Positions 45,449 through 54,996 of a stretch of 64,000 nt of DNA are shown piece by piece (the first letter of the stretch is position 1; each line of letters starts with the position of its first letter). Where the stretch lies: the NCBI RefSeq assembly GCF_900177325.1, contig NZ_FXBL01000004.1:4402001-4466000 (forward strand), read 5' to 3'. This DNA comes from Mesorhizobium australicum. Its GTDB lineage: Bacteria; Pseudomonadota; Alphaproteobacteria; Rhizobiales; Rhizobiaceae. The notes under the pieces are model-generated. The model was not told the DNA's origin. It made no database searches and was given only the letters and a program-made list of their open reading frames with translations. The translations under genes were made by a program, and so were the position numbers.

Positions 45449-45474
45449 AACCTTGGCAGGAGTGAACTTTCATC

Positions 45475-45999
45475 GTGAGCCGTGACAGCACGATCAAGAC
45501 AATCTCGCCTGACTGGGTGGACGGCGAGACAAAGGTGCTGGAAGCGCCCGCCGACCACGGCCGGGAACTGCGCCTGTGGCTCAGGCTGCTGACCTGCTCG
45601 ACGCTGGTCGAGACCGAGATCCGCCGCCGTCTGCGCGAGCAGTTCGACTGCACGCTGCCGCGTTTCGATCTCATGGCACAGCTCGAACGCGCCAGGGCCG
45701 GCATGGTGCTCGGCGAACTTTCCAAGCGCATGATGGTGTCGCCCGGCAACATGACCGCCCTGGTCGAGCGGCTTGCCGAAAGCGGCCATGTCAGCCGCAC
45801 TGTCTCGCCGACCGACAGACGTGTCCAGATCATCGCGCTGACCCCTTTCGGCCGCGCCGAGTTCAAGAAGATGGCGGCCGCGCACGGCGATTGGATCGCC
45901 GAACTTTTTGGCGATCTGGCCGCACGGGACAGCGAAACGCTGTTCGACAAACTCGGCAAGCTCAAGAGCTCCGTCGTCACGGCGCTGGGGCGGAGCTGA
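45475..45999 (+). CDS. MarR-family transcriptional regulator
   Basis: A 174-residue winged-helix regulator. The recognition region is LGELSKRMMVSPGNMTALVE (about 79-98) and the wing is VSPTDRRVQIIALTPFGRAE, the MarR signature. GTG 45475 has AGGAG 12 bases upstream, a long spacing. It stands between the ligase and the monooxygenase genes, reading the same way. MarR proteins of aromatic-CoA clusters often sense the CoA thioester, which would fit anthraniloyl-CoA; this is inference. Confidence 0.9.
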   Translation: MSRDSTIKTISPDWVDGETKVLEAPADHGRELRLWLRLLTCSTLVETEIRRRLREQFDCTLPRFDLMAQLERARAGMVLGELSKRMMVSPGNMTALVERLAESGHVSRTVSPTDRRVQIIALTPFGRAEFKKMAAAHGDWIAELFGDLAARDSETLFDKLGKLKSSVVTALGRS

Positions 46000-46039
46000 G
46001 CCGCATCCCGGGCTGTCAGCCGTAGTCGATCCTGCCAAT

Positions 46040-46091
46040 CGTTCGAACGTTCAAGTATCGCGAGCCGATGGCCAATTATTTTAAGCTTGAA
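46040..46091. promoter_or_regulatory. Candidate operator region before monooxygenase operon
   Basis: Two overlapping palindromes, CGTTCGAACG (46040-46049) and GAACGTTC (46045-46052), are followed by an AT-rich stretch. That stretch contains TTTTAAGCTTGAAG, around 46079-46092, which shares GCTTGAA with the site at 43600. The monooxygenase start is at 46168. Probably the promoter/operator of the ring-degradation operon. Confidence 0.45.
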
Positions 46092-46167
46092 GTTTTTTTC
46101 GGCCTGATCCATGGTCCGGTATGACCAGGCTGGGCTTCGGTCCGGTGATGAAGCGGCGGAGGACGGC

Positions 46168-48495
46168 ATGCGCATTGTTTGCATCGGCGGCGGACCGGCC
46201 GGGCTCTATTTCGCACTGCTGATGAAGAAGCAGCACCCTGCACACCAGGTCACCGTGGTCGAGCGCAACCGTCCCTTCGATACCTTCGGCTGGGGTGTCG
46301 TGTTTTCCGACGCGACCATGCAGTCGATGCGGCAATGGGATCCGCAGACGGCGCAGGCCATCGAAATCGCCTTCAACCATTGGGACGACATCGAGCTGGT
46401 GTTCAAGGGGCGCAGGATCCGCACCACCGGCCATGGCTTTGTCGGCATCGGCCGCAAGAAGATGCTGAACATCCTGCAGGAACGCTGCATCGAGCTTGGT
46501 GTCGAACTGGTCTTCGAACGCGACGTGCAAAGCGACGAGGAATTCGCGGATGCTGACCTCGTCATTTCGTCCGACGGTGTCAATTCGCGCATCCGGGCAA
46601 AGTATGCCGAGGTCTTCAAGCCGGACATGCTGATGCGGCCGAACCGCTATATCTGGCTCGGCACGGACAAGCGCTTCGACGCCTTCACCTTCGATTTCCG
46701 CCGCACCGAGCATGGCTGGTTCCAAGCTCACATCTACCGCTTCGACGACACGACCTCGACGTTCATCGTCGAGACCACCGACGAGGTGTTCAAGGCGCAC
46801 GGCATCGACAAGATGGATCAGGACCAGTCCGTCGCATTCTGCGAGAACCTGTTCGCCGAAACGCTCGACGGCCACCGCCTGATGACGAATGCGCAGCATC
46901 TGCGCGGCTCGGCCTGGCTGAACTTCGGGCGCCTGATCTGCGAGAAGTGGAGCCACTTCAACGGCAACAGTCACGTCGTCCTGATGGGCGACAGCGCCCA
47001 TACCGCCCATTTCGCGATCGGTTCCGGCACCAAGCTCGCCATTGACGACGCGATCGAGCTGACGCGGCAGTTTGATCTCATCGGCCACGACAAGGCCAGC
47101 ATTCCGGCCGTGCTGGCGGCCTATGAAGAGATCCGGCGCGTCGACGTCGCGCGCATCCAGAACGCGGCGCGGAACGCGATGGAGTGGTTCGAGGTCGTTG
47201 GCACACGCTACGCCGACACGCTCGAGCCCGAACAGTTCATGTATTCCATGCTGACGCGTTCCCAGCGCATCAGCCATGAAAACCTGCGCCTCCGCGACAG
47301 GGACTGGCTCGAAGGATACGAGCGCTGGTTCGCGGCGCGCGCCGGCGTCGACCCGGCCCCGAACGGCGCCGTGCCTTCGCCCATGTTCACGCCGTTCCGG
47401 ATCAGGGGCCTGACGTTGAAGAACCGCATCGTCGTCTCGCCGATGGCGATGTATTCGGCGACGGACGGCGTGCCCGATGATTTTCACCTGGTTCATCTCG
47501 GCTCCCGGGCCATGGGCGGCGCGGCACTCGTCTTTCCCGAAATGACCTGCGTGTCGCCCGACGCCCGCATCACACCCGGCTGCCTGGGTCTTTGGAACGA
47601 TGCCCAGTCTGCCGCCTTCAGGCGTCTGGTGGATTTCATCCATACACAGACGCCGGCCAAGATCGGCCTCCAGCTCGGCCATGCCGGCCGCAAGGGCGCC
47701 ACCAAGGTCGCCTGGGAAGGCATCGACCAGCCGCTGGAGCATGGCGGCTGGCCACTGATCTCCGCATCCGCACTGCCCTATCTGAAGACGTCCGTCGTTC
47801 CGCGCGCCATGACGCGCGACGACATGGACCGGGTGCTGGCCGATTTCATCGCTGCGACGGAACGTGCGCGCGACATCGGCTTTGACATGCTCGAACTACA
47901 CGCGGCGCATGGATATCTTCTGTCCAGCTTCCTTTCGCCGCTCACCAATCTGCGCGACGACGAATATGGCGGCAGCCACGAGAACCGCGCCCGGTTTCCG
48001 CTGGAAGTGTTCCGCGCCGTTCGCGCTGTCTGGCCGCAGGACCGGCCGATGTCCGTGCGCTTGTCTGCCCATGACTGGTACGAAGGCGGCAACACGCCGG
48101 AAGACGCGGCCATCTTCGCGCAGATGTTCAAAGACGCCGGTGCCGATATGATAGATTGCTCCTCCGGCCAGGTGGTGAAGGAAGAGCGGCCGGTCTACGG
48201 GCGCCTGTTCCAGACGCCTTTTTCGGACAAGATCCGCAATGAGATTCAGGTGCCCACGATCGCTGTCGGCGCCATTTCGGAGGCGGACCATGCCAATTCG
48301 ATCATTGCCGCCGGACGGGCGGATCTCTGCGCCGTTGCCCGCCCGCATCTCGCAGATCCGTTCTTCGTCATGCACGAAGCAGCCAGGATCGGATATGCCG
48401 AGCAACCTTGGCCGAAGCAGTATCATTCGGCACGCGCGCAATATGTGAACAATCTGGCACGTGCTGCAGCTCCCGCCATAGTGAGCAAACCATGA
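46168..48495 (+). CDS. Anthraniloyl-CoA monooxygenase/reductase (two-domain; salicylyl-CoA 5-hydroxylase-like)
   Basis: A 775-residue fusion. Residues 1 to about 390 are a class-A flavin monooxygenase ([38 protein letters not shown] is the second FAD motif). From about 405 it is an Old Yellow Enzyme/NADH:flavin oxidoreductase domain ([53 protein letters not shown]). This is the layout of 2-aminobenzoyl-CoA monooxygenase/reductase (EC 1.14.13.40), which hydroxylates and reduces the ring without cleaving it. GGAGG lies five bases before ATG 46168. Salicylyl-CoA hydroxylases share the fold, but the anthranilate genes around it favour anthraniloyl-CoA. It heads a five-gene operon. Confidence 0.93.
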   Translation: MRIVCIGGGPAGLYFALLMKKQHPAHQVTVVERNRPFDTFGWGVVFSDATMQSMRQWDPQTAQAIEIAFNHWDDIELVFKGRRIRTTGHGFVGIGRKKMLNILQERCIELGVELVFERDVQSDEEFADADLVISSDGVNSRIRAKYAEVFKPDMLMRPNRYIWLGTDKRFDAFTFDFRRTEHGWFQAHIYRFDDTTSTFIVETTDEVFKAHGIDKMDQDQSVAFCENLFAETLDGHRLMTNAQHLRGSAWLNFGRLICEKWSHFNGNSHVVLMGDSAHTAHFAIGSGTKLAIDDAIELTRQFDLIGHDKASIPAVLAAYEEIRRVDVARIQNAARNAMEWFEVVGTRYADTLEPEQFMYSMLTRSQRISHENLRLRDRDWLEGYERWFAARAGVDPAPNGAVPSPMFTPFRIRGLTLKNRIVVSPMAMYSATDGVPDDFHLVHLGSRAMGGAALVFPEMTCVSPDARITPGCLGLWNDAQSAAFRRLVDFIHTQTPAKIGLQLGHAGRKGATKVAWEGIDQPLEHGGWPLISASALPYLKTSVVPRAMTRDDMDRVLADFIAATERARDIGFDMLELHAAHGYLLSSFLSPLTNLRDDEYGGSHENRARFPLEVFRAVRAVWPQDRPMSVRLSAHDWYEGGNTPEDAAIFAQMFKDAGADMIDCSSGQVVKEERPVYGRLFQTPFSDKIRNEIQVPTIAVGAISEADHANSIIAAGRADLCAVARPHLADPFFVMHEAARIGYAEQPWPKQYHSARAQYVNNLARAAAPAIVSKP

Positions 48496-49268
48496 CAGCG
48501 CGCCATGCTTTGGTTACCGGCGCCGGCAGCGGCATCGGCAAGGCCATCGCGATCGCGCTGGCCGCCAGGGGCCACCGCGTCAGCCTCGCCGGCCGACGCG
48601 AGACGCCACTCAAAGCCGTGCAGTCAGAGATCGCCGCGGCCGGCGGCGAGGCCCTGGTTCTCGACGGCTTCGACGTCACCGACGCGTCTCTCGTCGAGGG
48701 CGGTGTCGCCAGAGCTGTAGGCCGTTTCGGGGACATCGCCGTGCTGGTCAACTGCGCAGGCGAAGCGCCTTCCGCGCCCTTCGACAAGACGGATCCCGCA
48801 TTGTGGAGCCGGGTGATCTCGATCAACCTTACCGGCGTCTACCTGGTTACCCACGCAGCGATCGCTTCCGTGAGGCGCGCCGGCAGCGGGCGCATTGTCA
48901 ACGTGGCGAGCACGGCGGGCCTCACTGGCTATCCTTATGTCTCGGCCTATTGCGCGGCCAAGCATGGCGTCGTCGGGCTGACGCGCGCGCTGGCGCTGGA
49001 ACTGGCCCGCAGCGACGTCACCGTCAACGCGGTATGCCCCGGCTTTACCGATACGCCGCTGCTGGACAACGCGGTCGAGACCATCATCGGCGCGACGGGC
49101 CGCTCGGCGGCTGAGGCCCGAACGAGCCTCACCCGCGCCAACCCGCAGGGGCGGCTGGTCACGCCGCAGGAAGTCGCCGACGCGGTGCTCTGGCTCACGT
49201 CGGAAAACGCGACCGCGATCACCGGTCAGGCGATTGCCGTCGCCGGCGGCGAAGTTCTGGGAGGATGA
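48492..49268 (+). CDS. Short-chain dehydrogenase/reductase
   Basis: A 258-residue classical SDR. The cofactor motif is [13 protein letters not shown] (8-20), NCAG is at about 87-90 and the catalytic YCAAK (Tyr-x-x-x-Lys) at about 153-157, with Ser in VASTAGL. ATGA overlap with the monooxygenase stop ties it to the pathway. It probably acts on the oxo group of 2-amino-5-oxocyclohexene-carbonyl-CoA or on a later 3-hydroxyacyl-CoA. Confidence 0.9.
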   Translation: MTARHALVTGAGSGIGKAIAIALAARGHRVSLAGRRETPLKAVQSEIAAAGGEALVLDGFDVTDASLVEGGVARAVGRFGDIAVLVNCAGEAPSAPFDKTDPALWSRVISINLTGVYLVTHAAIASVRRAGSGRIVNVASTAGLTGYPYVSAYCAAKHGVVGLTRALALELARSDVTVNAVCPGFTDTPLLDNAVETIIGATGRSAAEARTSLTRANPQGRLVTPQEVADAVLWLTSENATAITGQAIAVAGGEVLGG

Positions 49269-49270
49269 CA

Positions 49271-50113
49271 ATGACCAATCCGATGCAAGACAAGAAGCGA
49301 CCCTTTCGGAGCCACCGGCCGAAGCACTTCCTGCTCGAAACCGACGATGATGGCCGCGTCGCCACCATTACGCTCAACCGACCCGAAAAAAAGAACCCGC
49401 TCACGTTCGAGAGCTACGAGGAGCTGACCGACCTGTTCCGGGCGCTTGGCCGCGCCGACGATGTGCGGGTGGTGGTGCTGACCGGCGCGGAGAACAATTT
49501 CTCCTCGGGCGGCGATGTCTTCGACATCATCGAGCCACTGACCAGGATGTCGATGCCGGACCTGCTCGACTTCACGCGCATGACCGGCGACCTCGTGCGC
49601 CAGATGCGCGCCTGTCCGCAACCGATCATCGCTGCCGTCGACGGAATCTGCGCCGGGGCGGGCGCCATTCTTGCGATGGCCGCGGACCATCGCATTGCCA
49701 CGCCGGAGGCAAAGACAGCCTTTCTGTTCACGCGTGTCGGCCTCGCCGGCGCCGACATGGGCGCCTGCGGCATCCTTCCGCGCATCATCGGCCAGGGCCG
49801 CGCGGCAGAACTCTTGTTCACCGGCCGAGTGATGACCGCTGCCGAAGGCCATGCCTGGGGCTTCTACAACGCGCTGCACGACCGAGCCGCCCTCCTCGGC
49901 GCAGCACAGGCATTTGCGCGCAACCTCGCCGACGGCCCGTGGTTCGCGCACGCGATGACGAAGAAGATGCTGGACCAGGAGTGGGCCATGGGCATCGACC
50001 AGCTCATCGAGTCGGAGGCGCAGGCACAGGCGATCTGCATGGCCACCGGCGACTTCCGCCGCGCCTTCGAGGCTTTCGCCGCCAAGACTAAGCCCGTTTT
50101 CGAGGGACGCTAG
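49271..50113 (+). CDS. Enoyl-CoA hydratase/isomerase-family protein
   Basis: A 280-residue crotonase-fold protein. [12 protein letters not shown] and [17 protein letters not shown] build the two oxyanion loops, and [20 protein letters not shown] is the family block where hydratases carry the second acid. I start at ATG 49271, which has GGAGG six bases upstream; ATG 49265 overlaps that site. It lies between the SDR and the acyl-CoA dehydrogenase, so ring hydrolysis or hydration of an unsaturated CoA ester is likely. Confidence 0.9.
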   Translation: MTNPMQDKKRPFRSHRPKHFLLETDDDGRVATITLNRPEKKNPLTFESYEELTDLFRALGRADDVRVVVLTGAENNFSSGGDVFDIIEPLTRMSMPDLLDFTRMTGDLVRQMRACPQPIIAAVDGICAGAGAILAMAADHRIATPEAKTAFLFTRVGLAGADMGACGILPRIIGQGRAAELLFTGRVMTAAEGHAWGFYNALHDRAALLGAAQAFARNLADGPWFAHAMTKKMLDQEWAMGIDQLIESEAQAQAICMATGDFRRAFEAFAAKTKPVFEGR

Positions 50114-50116
50114 ATC

Positions 50117-51340
50117 ATGGCGTCGTCTTCCGCACCGGCCCGCACCCCAGCTCGCGATCATCTGGACTGGCCCTTTTTCGCTGACGACCATCGCGTGCTG
50201 GCCGGCGAACTGGACGCCTTCGTCGCCAGAGGTGGGCTGGGCGAGATCGACCATGCCGACGCAGACGGTGCCTGCAGGAGCCTGGTCATAAGGTTGGGCG
50301 ACGCCGGCTTCCTGCGCCACTGCGTGCCGGCCGCCTTCGGTGGCGCGTCCGAGGCGATCGACAGCCGCTCGCTGTGCCTCATCCGCGAGACGCTTGCATT
50401 CCACGACGGCCTCGCCGACTTCGCCTTCGCCATGCAGGGGCTCGGCACCGGTGCCATCAGCCTGTCGGCCTCCGAGGAACTCAAGCGGGCGATCCTGCCG
50501 AAAATCGCCAGGGGCGAACTGATCTCCGCCTTCGCGCTGACCGAACCCGAAGCCGGTTCAGACGTGGCGGCGATGAGCAGCAGCGCCCGCCGAGCCGGCG
50601 ACCATTATGTGCTCGACGGCGAAAAGATCTTCATCTCCAACGGCGGCATTGCCGACGTCTATAGCGTCTTCGCCCGCACCGGCGAGGCTCCCGGAACACG
50701 TGGCATCTCGGCCTTCGTCGTCTTTGCCGACACGCCCGGCTTCGAGATTGCCGAGCGCATCGAGACCATCGCGCCGCATCCGCTCGCCCGCATCCGCTTC
50801 GACAATTGCCGCATCCCTGTTTCGCAGCTTCTCGGACAGCCCGGTGAAGGCTTCAAGATCGCCATGCGCACGCTCGACATCTTTCGTCCCTCGGTCGCGG
50901 CCGCGGCGATCGGCTTTGCCCGGCGCGCCCTCGACGAGGCCGTGGCACATGCCAGATCGCGCAGGATGTTCGGGGCAACGCTGGCGGACCTGCCCACTGC
51001 GCAGAGCACCCTTGGCGAAATGGCGACGGCGATCGACACGGCCTCGCTGCTCACGGTGCGTACGGCCTGGCGACGCGACGTCCAGAAGCTGCCGATCACC
51101 CGTGAAGCTGCAATGGCCAAGATGACGGCGACGGAAAACGCGCAATGGGTCATCGACCAGGCGCTACAGATGTTCGGCGGACGCGGCGTGCGCGTGGGCG
51201 AAATCACGGAACGCCTCTACCGCGAAATCCGCGCGTTGCGCATCTACGAAGGCGCCACGGAGGTGCAAAAGCTCATCATCGGTCGTGAGCTGATGAAAGC
51301 GGCATCGCCGCGCTCCCCCGCAGAAAAGGACCGCGTATGA
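50117..51340 (+). CDS. Acyl-CoA dehydrogenase
   Basis: A 407-residue FAD enzyme. [18 protein letters not shown] (about 135-152) binds flavin, [17 protein letters not shown] lies mid-protein, and the catalytic Glu is kept in [17 protein letters not shown]. It follows the hydratase by three bases and overlaps the RidA gene by ATGA. It would form the alpha,beta double bond on a ring or opened-ring CoA ester. Confidence 0.92.
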   Translation: MASSSAPARTPARDHLDWPFFADDHRVLAGELDAFVARGGLGEIDHADADGACRSLVIRLGDAGFLRHCVPAAFGGASEAIDSRSLCLIRETLAFHDGLADFAFAMQGLGTGAISLSASEELKRAILPKIARGELISAFALTEPEAGSDVAAMSSSARRAGDHYVLDGEKIFISNGGIADVYSVFARTGEAPGTRGISAFVVFADTPGFEIAERIETIAPHPLARIRFDNCRIPVSQLLGQPGEGFKIAMRTLDIFRPSVAAAAIGFARRALDEAVAHARSRRMFGATLADLPTAQSTLGEMATAIDTASLLTVRTAWRRDVQKLPITREAAMAKMTATENAQWVIDQALQMFGGRGVRVGEITERLYREIRALRIYEGATEVQKLIIGRELMKAASPRSPAEKDRV

Positions 51341-51771
51341 CCGCCCCTCCCCGCAAGGCCGAGACGCCGAGCAACATACACCGTGTTCTGCAACCCGAGG
51401 GCTGGAAGCAGCCGCTGGGATACGCGAACGGCATTGAAGCCCGGGGCCGCATCCTCTTCATCGGTGGTCAGATCGGCTGGAATGCGCGCTGCGAATTCGA
51501 AACCGACGACTTCGTGGCACAGGTGCGTCAGACCCTGCTGAACATCGTCGACGTGTTGAAAGCGGGCGGCGCTGGGCCGCATCATATCACTTCGATGACC
51601 TGGTATTTCACCGACAAGAAGGAGTATGTCGACAACCTGCGCGCGATCGGCCAAGCCTATCGTGAGGTCATCGGCCGCCATTTCCCCGCCATGGCTGCCA
51701 TGCAGGTCGTCGCGCTGGTCGAGGACCGTGCGAAGATCGAGATCCAGGCGACCGCGGTCGTGCCGGAGTAG
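51337..51771 (+). CDS. RidA/YjgF/YER057c-family protein (lacks the usual catalytic Arg)
   Basis: A 144-residue Rid protein. [16 protein letters not shown] and [10 protein letters not shown] are family blocks. The segment that reads PAR in deaminating RidA is [10 protein letters not shown] here, so the Arg is Met. It differs strongly from the copy at 37003, so it is not a recent duplicate. Last in the anthraniloyl-CoA operon, coupled by ATGA. The ring amino group must leave as ammonia through an enamine/imine, which is where a Rid protein could act, if this type can. Confidence 0.88.
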   Translation: MTAPPRKAETPSNIHRVLQPEGWKQPLGYANGIEARGRILFIGGQIGWNARCEFETDDFVAQVRQTLLNIVDVLKAGGAGPHHITSMTWYFTDKKEYVDNLRAIGQAYREVIGRHFPAMAAMQVVALVEDRAKIEIQATAVVPE

Positions 51772-51792
51772 CGTCGGCCTTCAGTTGACTTG

Positions 51793-52701
51793 TCACAGCG
51801 CGCGCGGTGCGATCCTGGCGCGTGCCGTCAGTGCAAGAGCCAGAAGCGTCATGGCGTAGGGCAGGATCGAGAAGAGTTCCGTCGGCACGAAGCTCATCCC
51901 GCCTTGGGCCCGAAGGCCCAGGCTCTCGAAGAATGAGAAGAGGAGCGCTCCCGCGAAGGCTCCGGGCACCGACCAGCGACCGATGATGACGACGGCGAGC
52001 GCGACATAGCCGCGGCCGTTGGTGAGCCCGTCATTGAAGGCGCCGAGCACACCGAGCGTGATCGCGGCGCCCGCGAGCCCCATCAGCGCACCGCCGAGTA
52101 TCAATGCCACATAGCGCACCAGCGCCGTGTTGACGCCTCGCATCTCCGCCCCTGCCGGATCGTCGCCCACCGCCTTCAGGATAATACCGATGCGGGTCCT
52201 CGCCAGCACCAGAATGCCCACGACCATCGCGGCGAACGCCGCGTAGGTCATCAGGTTCTGCCGGAACAGTATGGGACCGATGAACGGGAGATCGCTCAGG
52301 AAGGGCACCTTCCATGTTGGCGTCAGCGGCACGAAGATCGCCATCTGGCCCGAAGGCTGCCAGAGCTGGAAGAGATAGGAAGTCAACCCCGCGCCGATGA
52401 GCGAGATGGCGATGCCGATGATGATCTGGTTGGCCCTGAGCCGGATGACGGAGACGGCAAGGATCGCCCCATAGCAGCCGCCCACGACGGCCGCGCCGAG
52501 AAGTCCCGCCGGCCACCCGGCCATGTGTGCGAAAACGACGGCTGCGAAAGCGCCGGCGGTCATGATCCCGTCGATGCCGAGATTGAGCGTCCCTGCCCGC
52601 TCGGTGATCATCTCGCCAAGTGCGGCCAGGAAGATCGGCGCAGCGAGCCTCAGCATGCCTCCAAGCACGATCTGCCAGAAAACGATATCGGTCCAGGTCA
52701 T
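51793..52701 (-). CDS. Nucleoside-type ABC importer permease (NupQ/YufQ-like)
   Basis: A 302-residue permease with about eight helices. AALGEMITERAGTLNLGIDG (about 25-44) is the signature of the BMP-linked permeases of the RbsC superfamily, and YVALAVVIIGRWSVPGAFAG is near residue 240. It is the last gene of the operon starting at 60953 and meets the RidA gene tail to tail with only 21 bases between. Confidence 0.9.
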   Translation of the reverse strand: MTWTDIVFWQIVLGGMLRLAAPIFLAALGEMITERAGTLNLGIDGIMTAGAFAAVVFAHMAGWPAGLLGAAVVGGCYGAILAVSVIRLRANQIIIGIAISLIGAGLTSYLFQLWQPSGQMAIFVPLTPTWKVPFLSDLPFIGPILFRQNLMTYAAFAAMVVGILVLARTRIGIILKAVGDDPAGAEMRGVNTALVRYVALILGGALMGLAGAAITLGVLGAFNDGLTNGRGYVALAVVIIGRWSVPGAFAGALLFSFFESLGLRAQGGMSFVPTELFSILPYAMTLLALALTARARIAPRAL

Positions 52702-52705
52702 GGGG

Positions 52706-53734
52706 TCACGCCGTCCGTTTTCGCTGCAGGCCGATCGCGACGATCAGCAGCACCAGTCCCTGCGCGACGATCGCGATCGCAGCCGGCACGGACGTTCCCA
52801 TCTGCATTCCCTGGGCACCGGTGGTGAGAGCTGCAAACAACAGGGAGGCGAGCACGATGCCGAGTGGCGTCAGACCGCCCAGCACGGCGACAAGGATGCC
52901 TGCGAAGCCGAGCCCACCGTCGACGCTGGGGTAGAGCGTGTGGGCGACGCCGGCGACCTGCAGCCAGCCGGCGAGACCGGCGGTCGCCCCGGCAAAGAGG
53001 AAGCTCGTCACCACCGCCCGAGGCTGCGACAGGCCGAGCCGCGCGGCGAGCCCTTCATTGCTGGCGAAAACCCGGTAGAGGAGCCCGGACCGCGTGCGCG
53101 TCCACATCATCAGCCCGGCGGCGAGCAGGATCACGAAAGCCGCGCCCCAATGAAGACGCGTGCCTTCGAGCAGGCTCGGCACCAGCGAAGTCTCCGGCAA
53201 AGGTGCGCTTCGCGGTGTTGCCGTCTGCGCACCTGCGGCGAGCGGTCCCTTGAGAAGCCAGAGCAGCGCGAAGCCCGCAATGTAGTTCAGGAGCAGCGTA
53301 GAGAGGATCTCGTTGACCTGAACATAGGCGCGCAGAAAGCCAGGCAGCAGAGCATACAGCATGCCGCCCAGCACACCGCCGACAAAGCCGACGGTCAGCA
53401 GGACGAGCGGCTCCTCGGCCGGCACGGAAAAGATGAACGCCGTCGAAAGCGCTGCGCCCGCAATCAGTTGCCCTTGGCTTCCGATGGTGAACACGCCGGC
53501 TCGAAGCGCCGGCATGACGCCGAGCCCGACGATCGCCAGCGGCACGGCGGTGACGAGCGTTTCGGCCACAAGGTAACGTTCACCGAATGCACCATGGACA
53601 AGCGCCCGCAGCGCGGCCAAAGGGTTGGCGCCGGCCAGCGACACCAGCGCTGCAATGACGGCCACCAACACCGCCGCGCCGATCAGGACCCGCGCAAGCG
53701 CGGTCGCCAACGCTTTCGTCATGCGCTCTGTCAC
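52706..53734 (-). CDS. Nucleoside-type ABC importer permease (NupP/YufP-like)
   Basis: A 342-residue permease with about nine helices. LVTAVPLAIVGLGVMPALRA and GVFTIGSQGQLIAGAALSTA (60-97) and VNEILSTLLLNYIAGF match the first permease of Nup/Yuf nucleoside importers. It lies four bases before the second permease. Its start overlaps the stop of the DszC-like gene by four bases. Confidence 0.9.
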   Translation of the reverse strand: MTERMTKALATALARVLIGAAVLVAVIAALVSLAGANPLAALRALVHGAFGERYLVAETLVTAVPLAIVGLGVMPALRAGVFTIGSQGQLIAGAALSTAFIFSVPAEEPLVLLTVGFVGGVLGGMLYALLPGFLRAYVQVNEILSTLLLNYIAGFALLWLLKGPLAAGAQTATPRSAPLPETSLVPSLLEGTRLHWGAAFVILLAAGLMMWTRTRSGLLYRVFASNEGLAARLGLSQPRAVVTSFLFAGATAGLAGWLQVAGVAHTLYPSVDGGLGFAGILVAVLGGLTPLGIVLASLLFAALTTGAQGMQMGTSVPAAIAIVAQGLVLLIVAIGLQRKRTA

Positions 53735-54996
53735 TGATAGAGGCCCGGTTCCGGCTGCCAGCCCGTAAGGACATGGCGACCGATCTCGGCCTGCTTCCAG
53801 TTGACCGGATCGTGAAGGGTGAGAACGCGGATGTTGCGCCAGTAGCGATCGAAACCATTGGACCGCGCGACCGAGCGGGTGCCCATCAGCGTGTAGATTT
53901 CCGAGGCTGCCGCGAGCGACGCCTTGTGGGCGGCGACCTTGGCGGCATACACCGGGATGGCGAGCCCCGTGCGATCGATCTCGCCGCGCTCATAGACGTC
54001 CAGCAGATCGGCTGCGCTCAGCATCAGCGTATAGGCGGCAACGAGATCCGCCACGAGCTCGCCGGTCGACCTCTGCGTCAGCGGGTCGTCGGCGGCATTC
54101 GCCACCTTGGCCGACGGCCATGGGCGGCTCTTCGACGGAACGAAATCGGCCGCCTGGCGCAGAGCACCGATCGCCGTGCCGATCAAGATGGCGCAGAAGC
54201 CGACCTGATAGCGCAACGAGGCGTGCGGCGGCGAGAATTGTCCCGGGATCGTCGCGTTCCACATCGGATCGGTCTGCACCTGGTCGAAGGTGATCGTTCC
54301 GGAATCCGTCGCCCGCTGCCCGATCGGATCCCAGTCGCGGTGCACGGTGACGCCCTTGGCCGTCGGCGGGATGAGATTGAGCTGCATGCCTGCCAGCGCA
54401 TTCTCGGACACGCCGGGCGCCTCAGGATTGAAGGCCCAGGTGGCGATGTAGTCGGCTTCGGCGGCTGCGGTCGTGTAGATCTTGCGGCCGTTGACGACGA
54501 AGCCGCCATCGGGACGGGCGAGCGCCGTTGTCGTCATGGGCGCATCGACCGTGCGGCCGGACTCGGCAACCGCAAGGCCGATGATGGCCCTGTCCTCGAC
54601 GATCGCGCGTGCCAGACGCGGCTTGAGATCCTGCGGGCAATAGGTCAGGATCTCGCGCACGATCTCGTCATGAACCTTGTAGATCTGTGCGACCGAGCTG
54701 TCGGCGATGGCGAGCCGCAGTTGTGCCTCCATCGACACGCGGTGTGAGATGCCAGGCCCGCCCAGCGATGTCGGCAGGATCGCGCGCAGAAATCCGCTTC
54801 GCTTGATGGCTGCGATCGACTCCGTCGGATAGCGCCCCGTCGCATCGTTTTCGACGGCCCGCGGTGCGATCTCGCTGTCGATCGCCTTCTGCAGGTTCAG
54901 CATCAGTGGTGCGACCTCCGCCGGCAGCGCAAACGGTGGAAACGCCGAGCCGAGAAGGGGAGAAAGCGCAGTCTCTGTCATTCTGTCATCCAGCAT
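53731..54996 (-). CDS. Acyl-CoA-dehydrogenase-fold flavoprotein, DszC/SfnB-like
   Basis: A protein of 421 residues (416 from the second ATG, 54981). It has the acyl-CoA dehydrogenase fold, but the end reads FDRYWRNIRVLTLHDPVNWK and then AEIGRHVLTG. This end is typical of DszC/SfnB-type reduced-flavin monooxygenases, not of beta-oxidation enzymes, and there is no YEG-type Glu near the C-terminus. Known relatives oxygenate S or N atoms. The start at 54996 makes a TGATG junction with the deaminase gene. It is embedded in a nucleoside uptake operon, which suggests a modified purine or nucleoside as substrate. No flavin reductase gene is seen in the window. Confidence 0.78.
   Translation of the reverse strand: MLDDRMTETALSPLLGSAFPPFALPAEVAPLMLNLQKAIDSEIAPRAVENDATGRYPTESIAAIKRSGFLRAILPTSLGGPGISHRVSMEAQLRLAIADSSVAQIYKVHDEIVREILTYCPQDLKPRLARAIVEDRAIIGLAVAESGRTVDAPMTTTALARPDGGFVVNGRKIYTTAAAEADYIATWAFNPEAPGVSENALAGMQLNLIPPTAKGVTVHRDWDPIGQRATDSGTITFDQVQTDPMWNATIPGQFSPPHASLRYQVGFCAILIGTAIGALRQAADFVPSKSRPWPSAKVANAADDPLTQRSTGELVADLVAAYTLMLSAADLLDVYERGEIDRTGLAIPVYAAKVAAHKASLAAASEIYTLMGTRSVARSNGFDRYWRNIRVLTLHDPVNWKQAEIGRHVLTGWQPEPGLYQ

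Noticed and set aside
46081..47742. Open frame of 553 codons on the minus strand across the monooxygenase gene
   Set aside because: It is antisense to a well-recognised two-domain enzyme, its translation is rich in His, Arg and Gln without any family motif, and it has no ribosome site. High GC makes such mirror frames common here.
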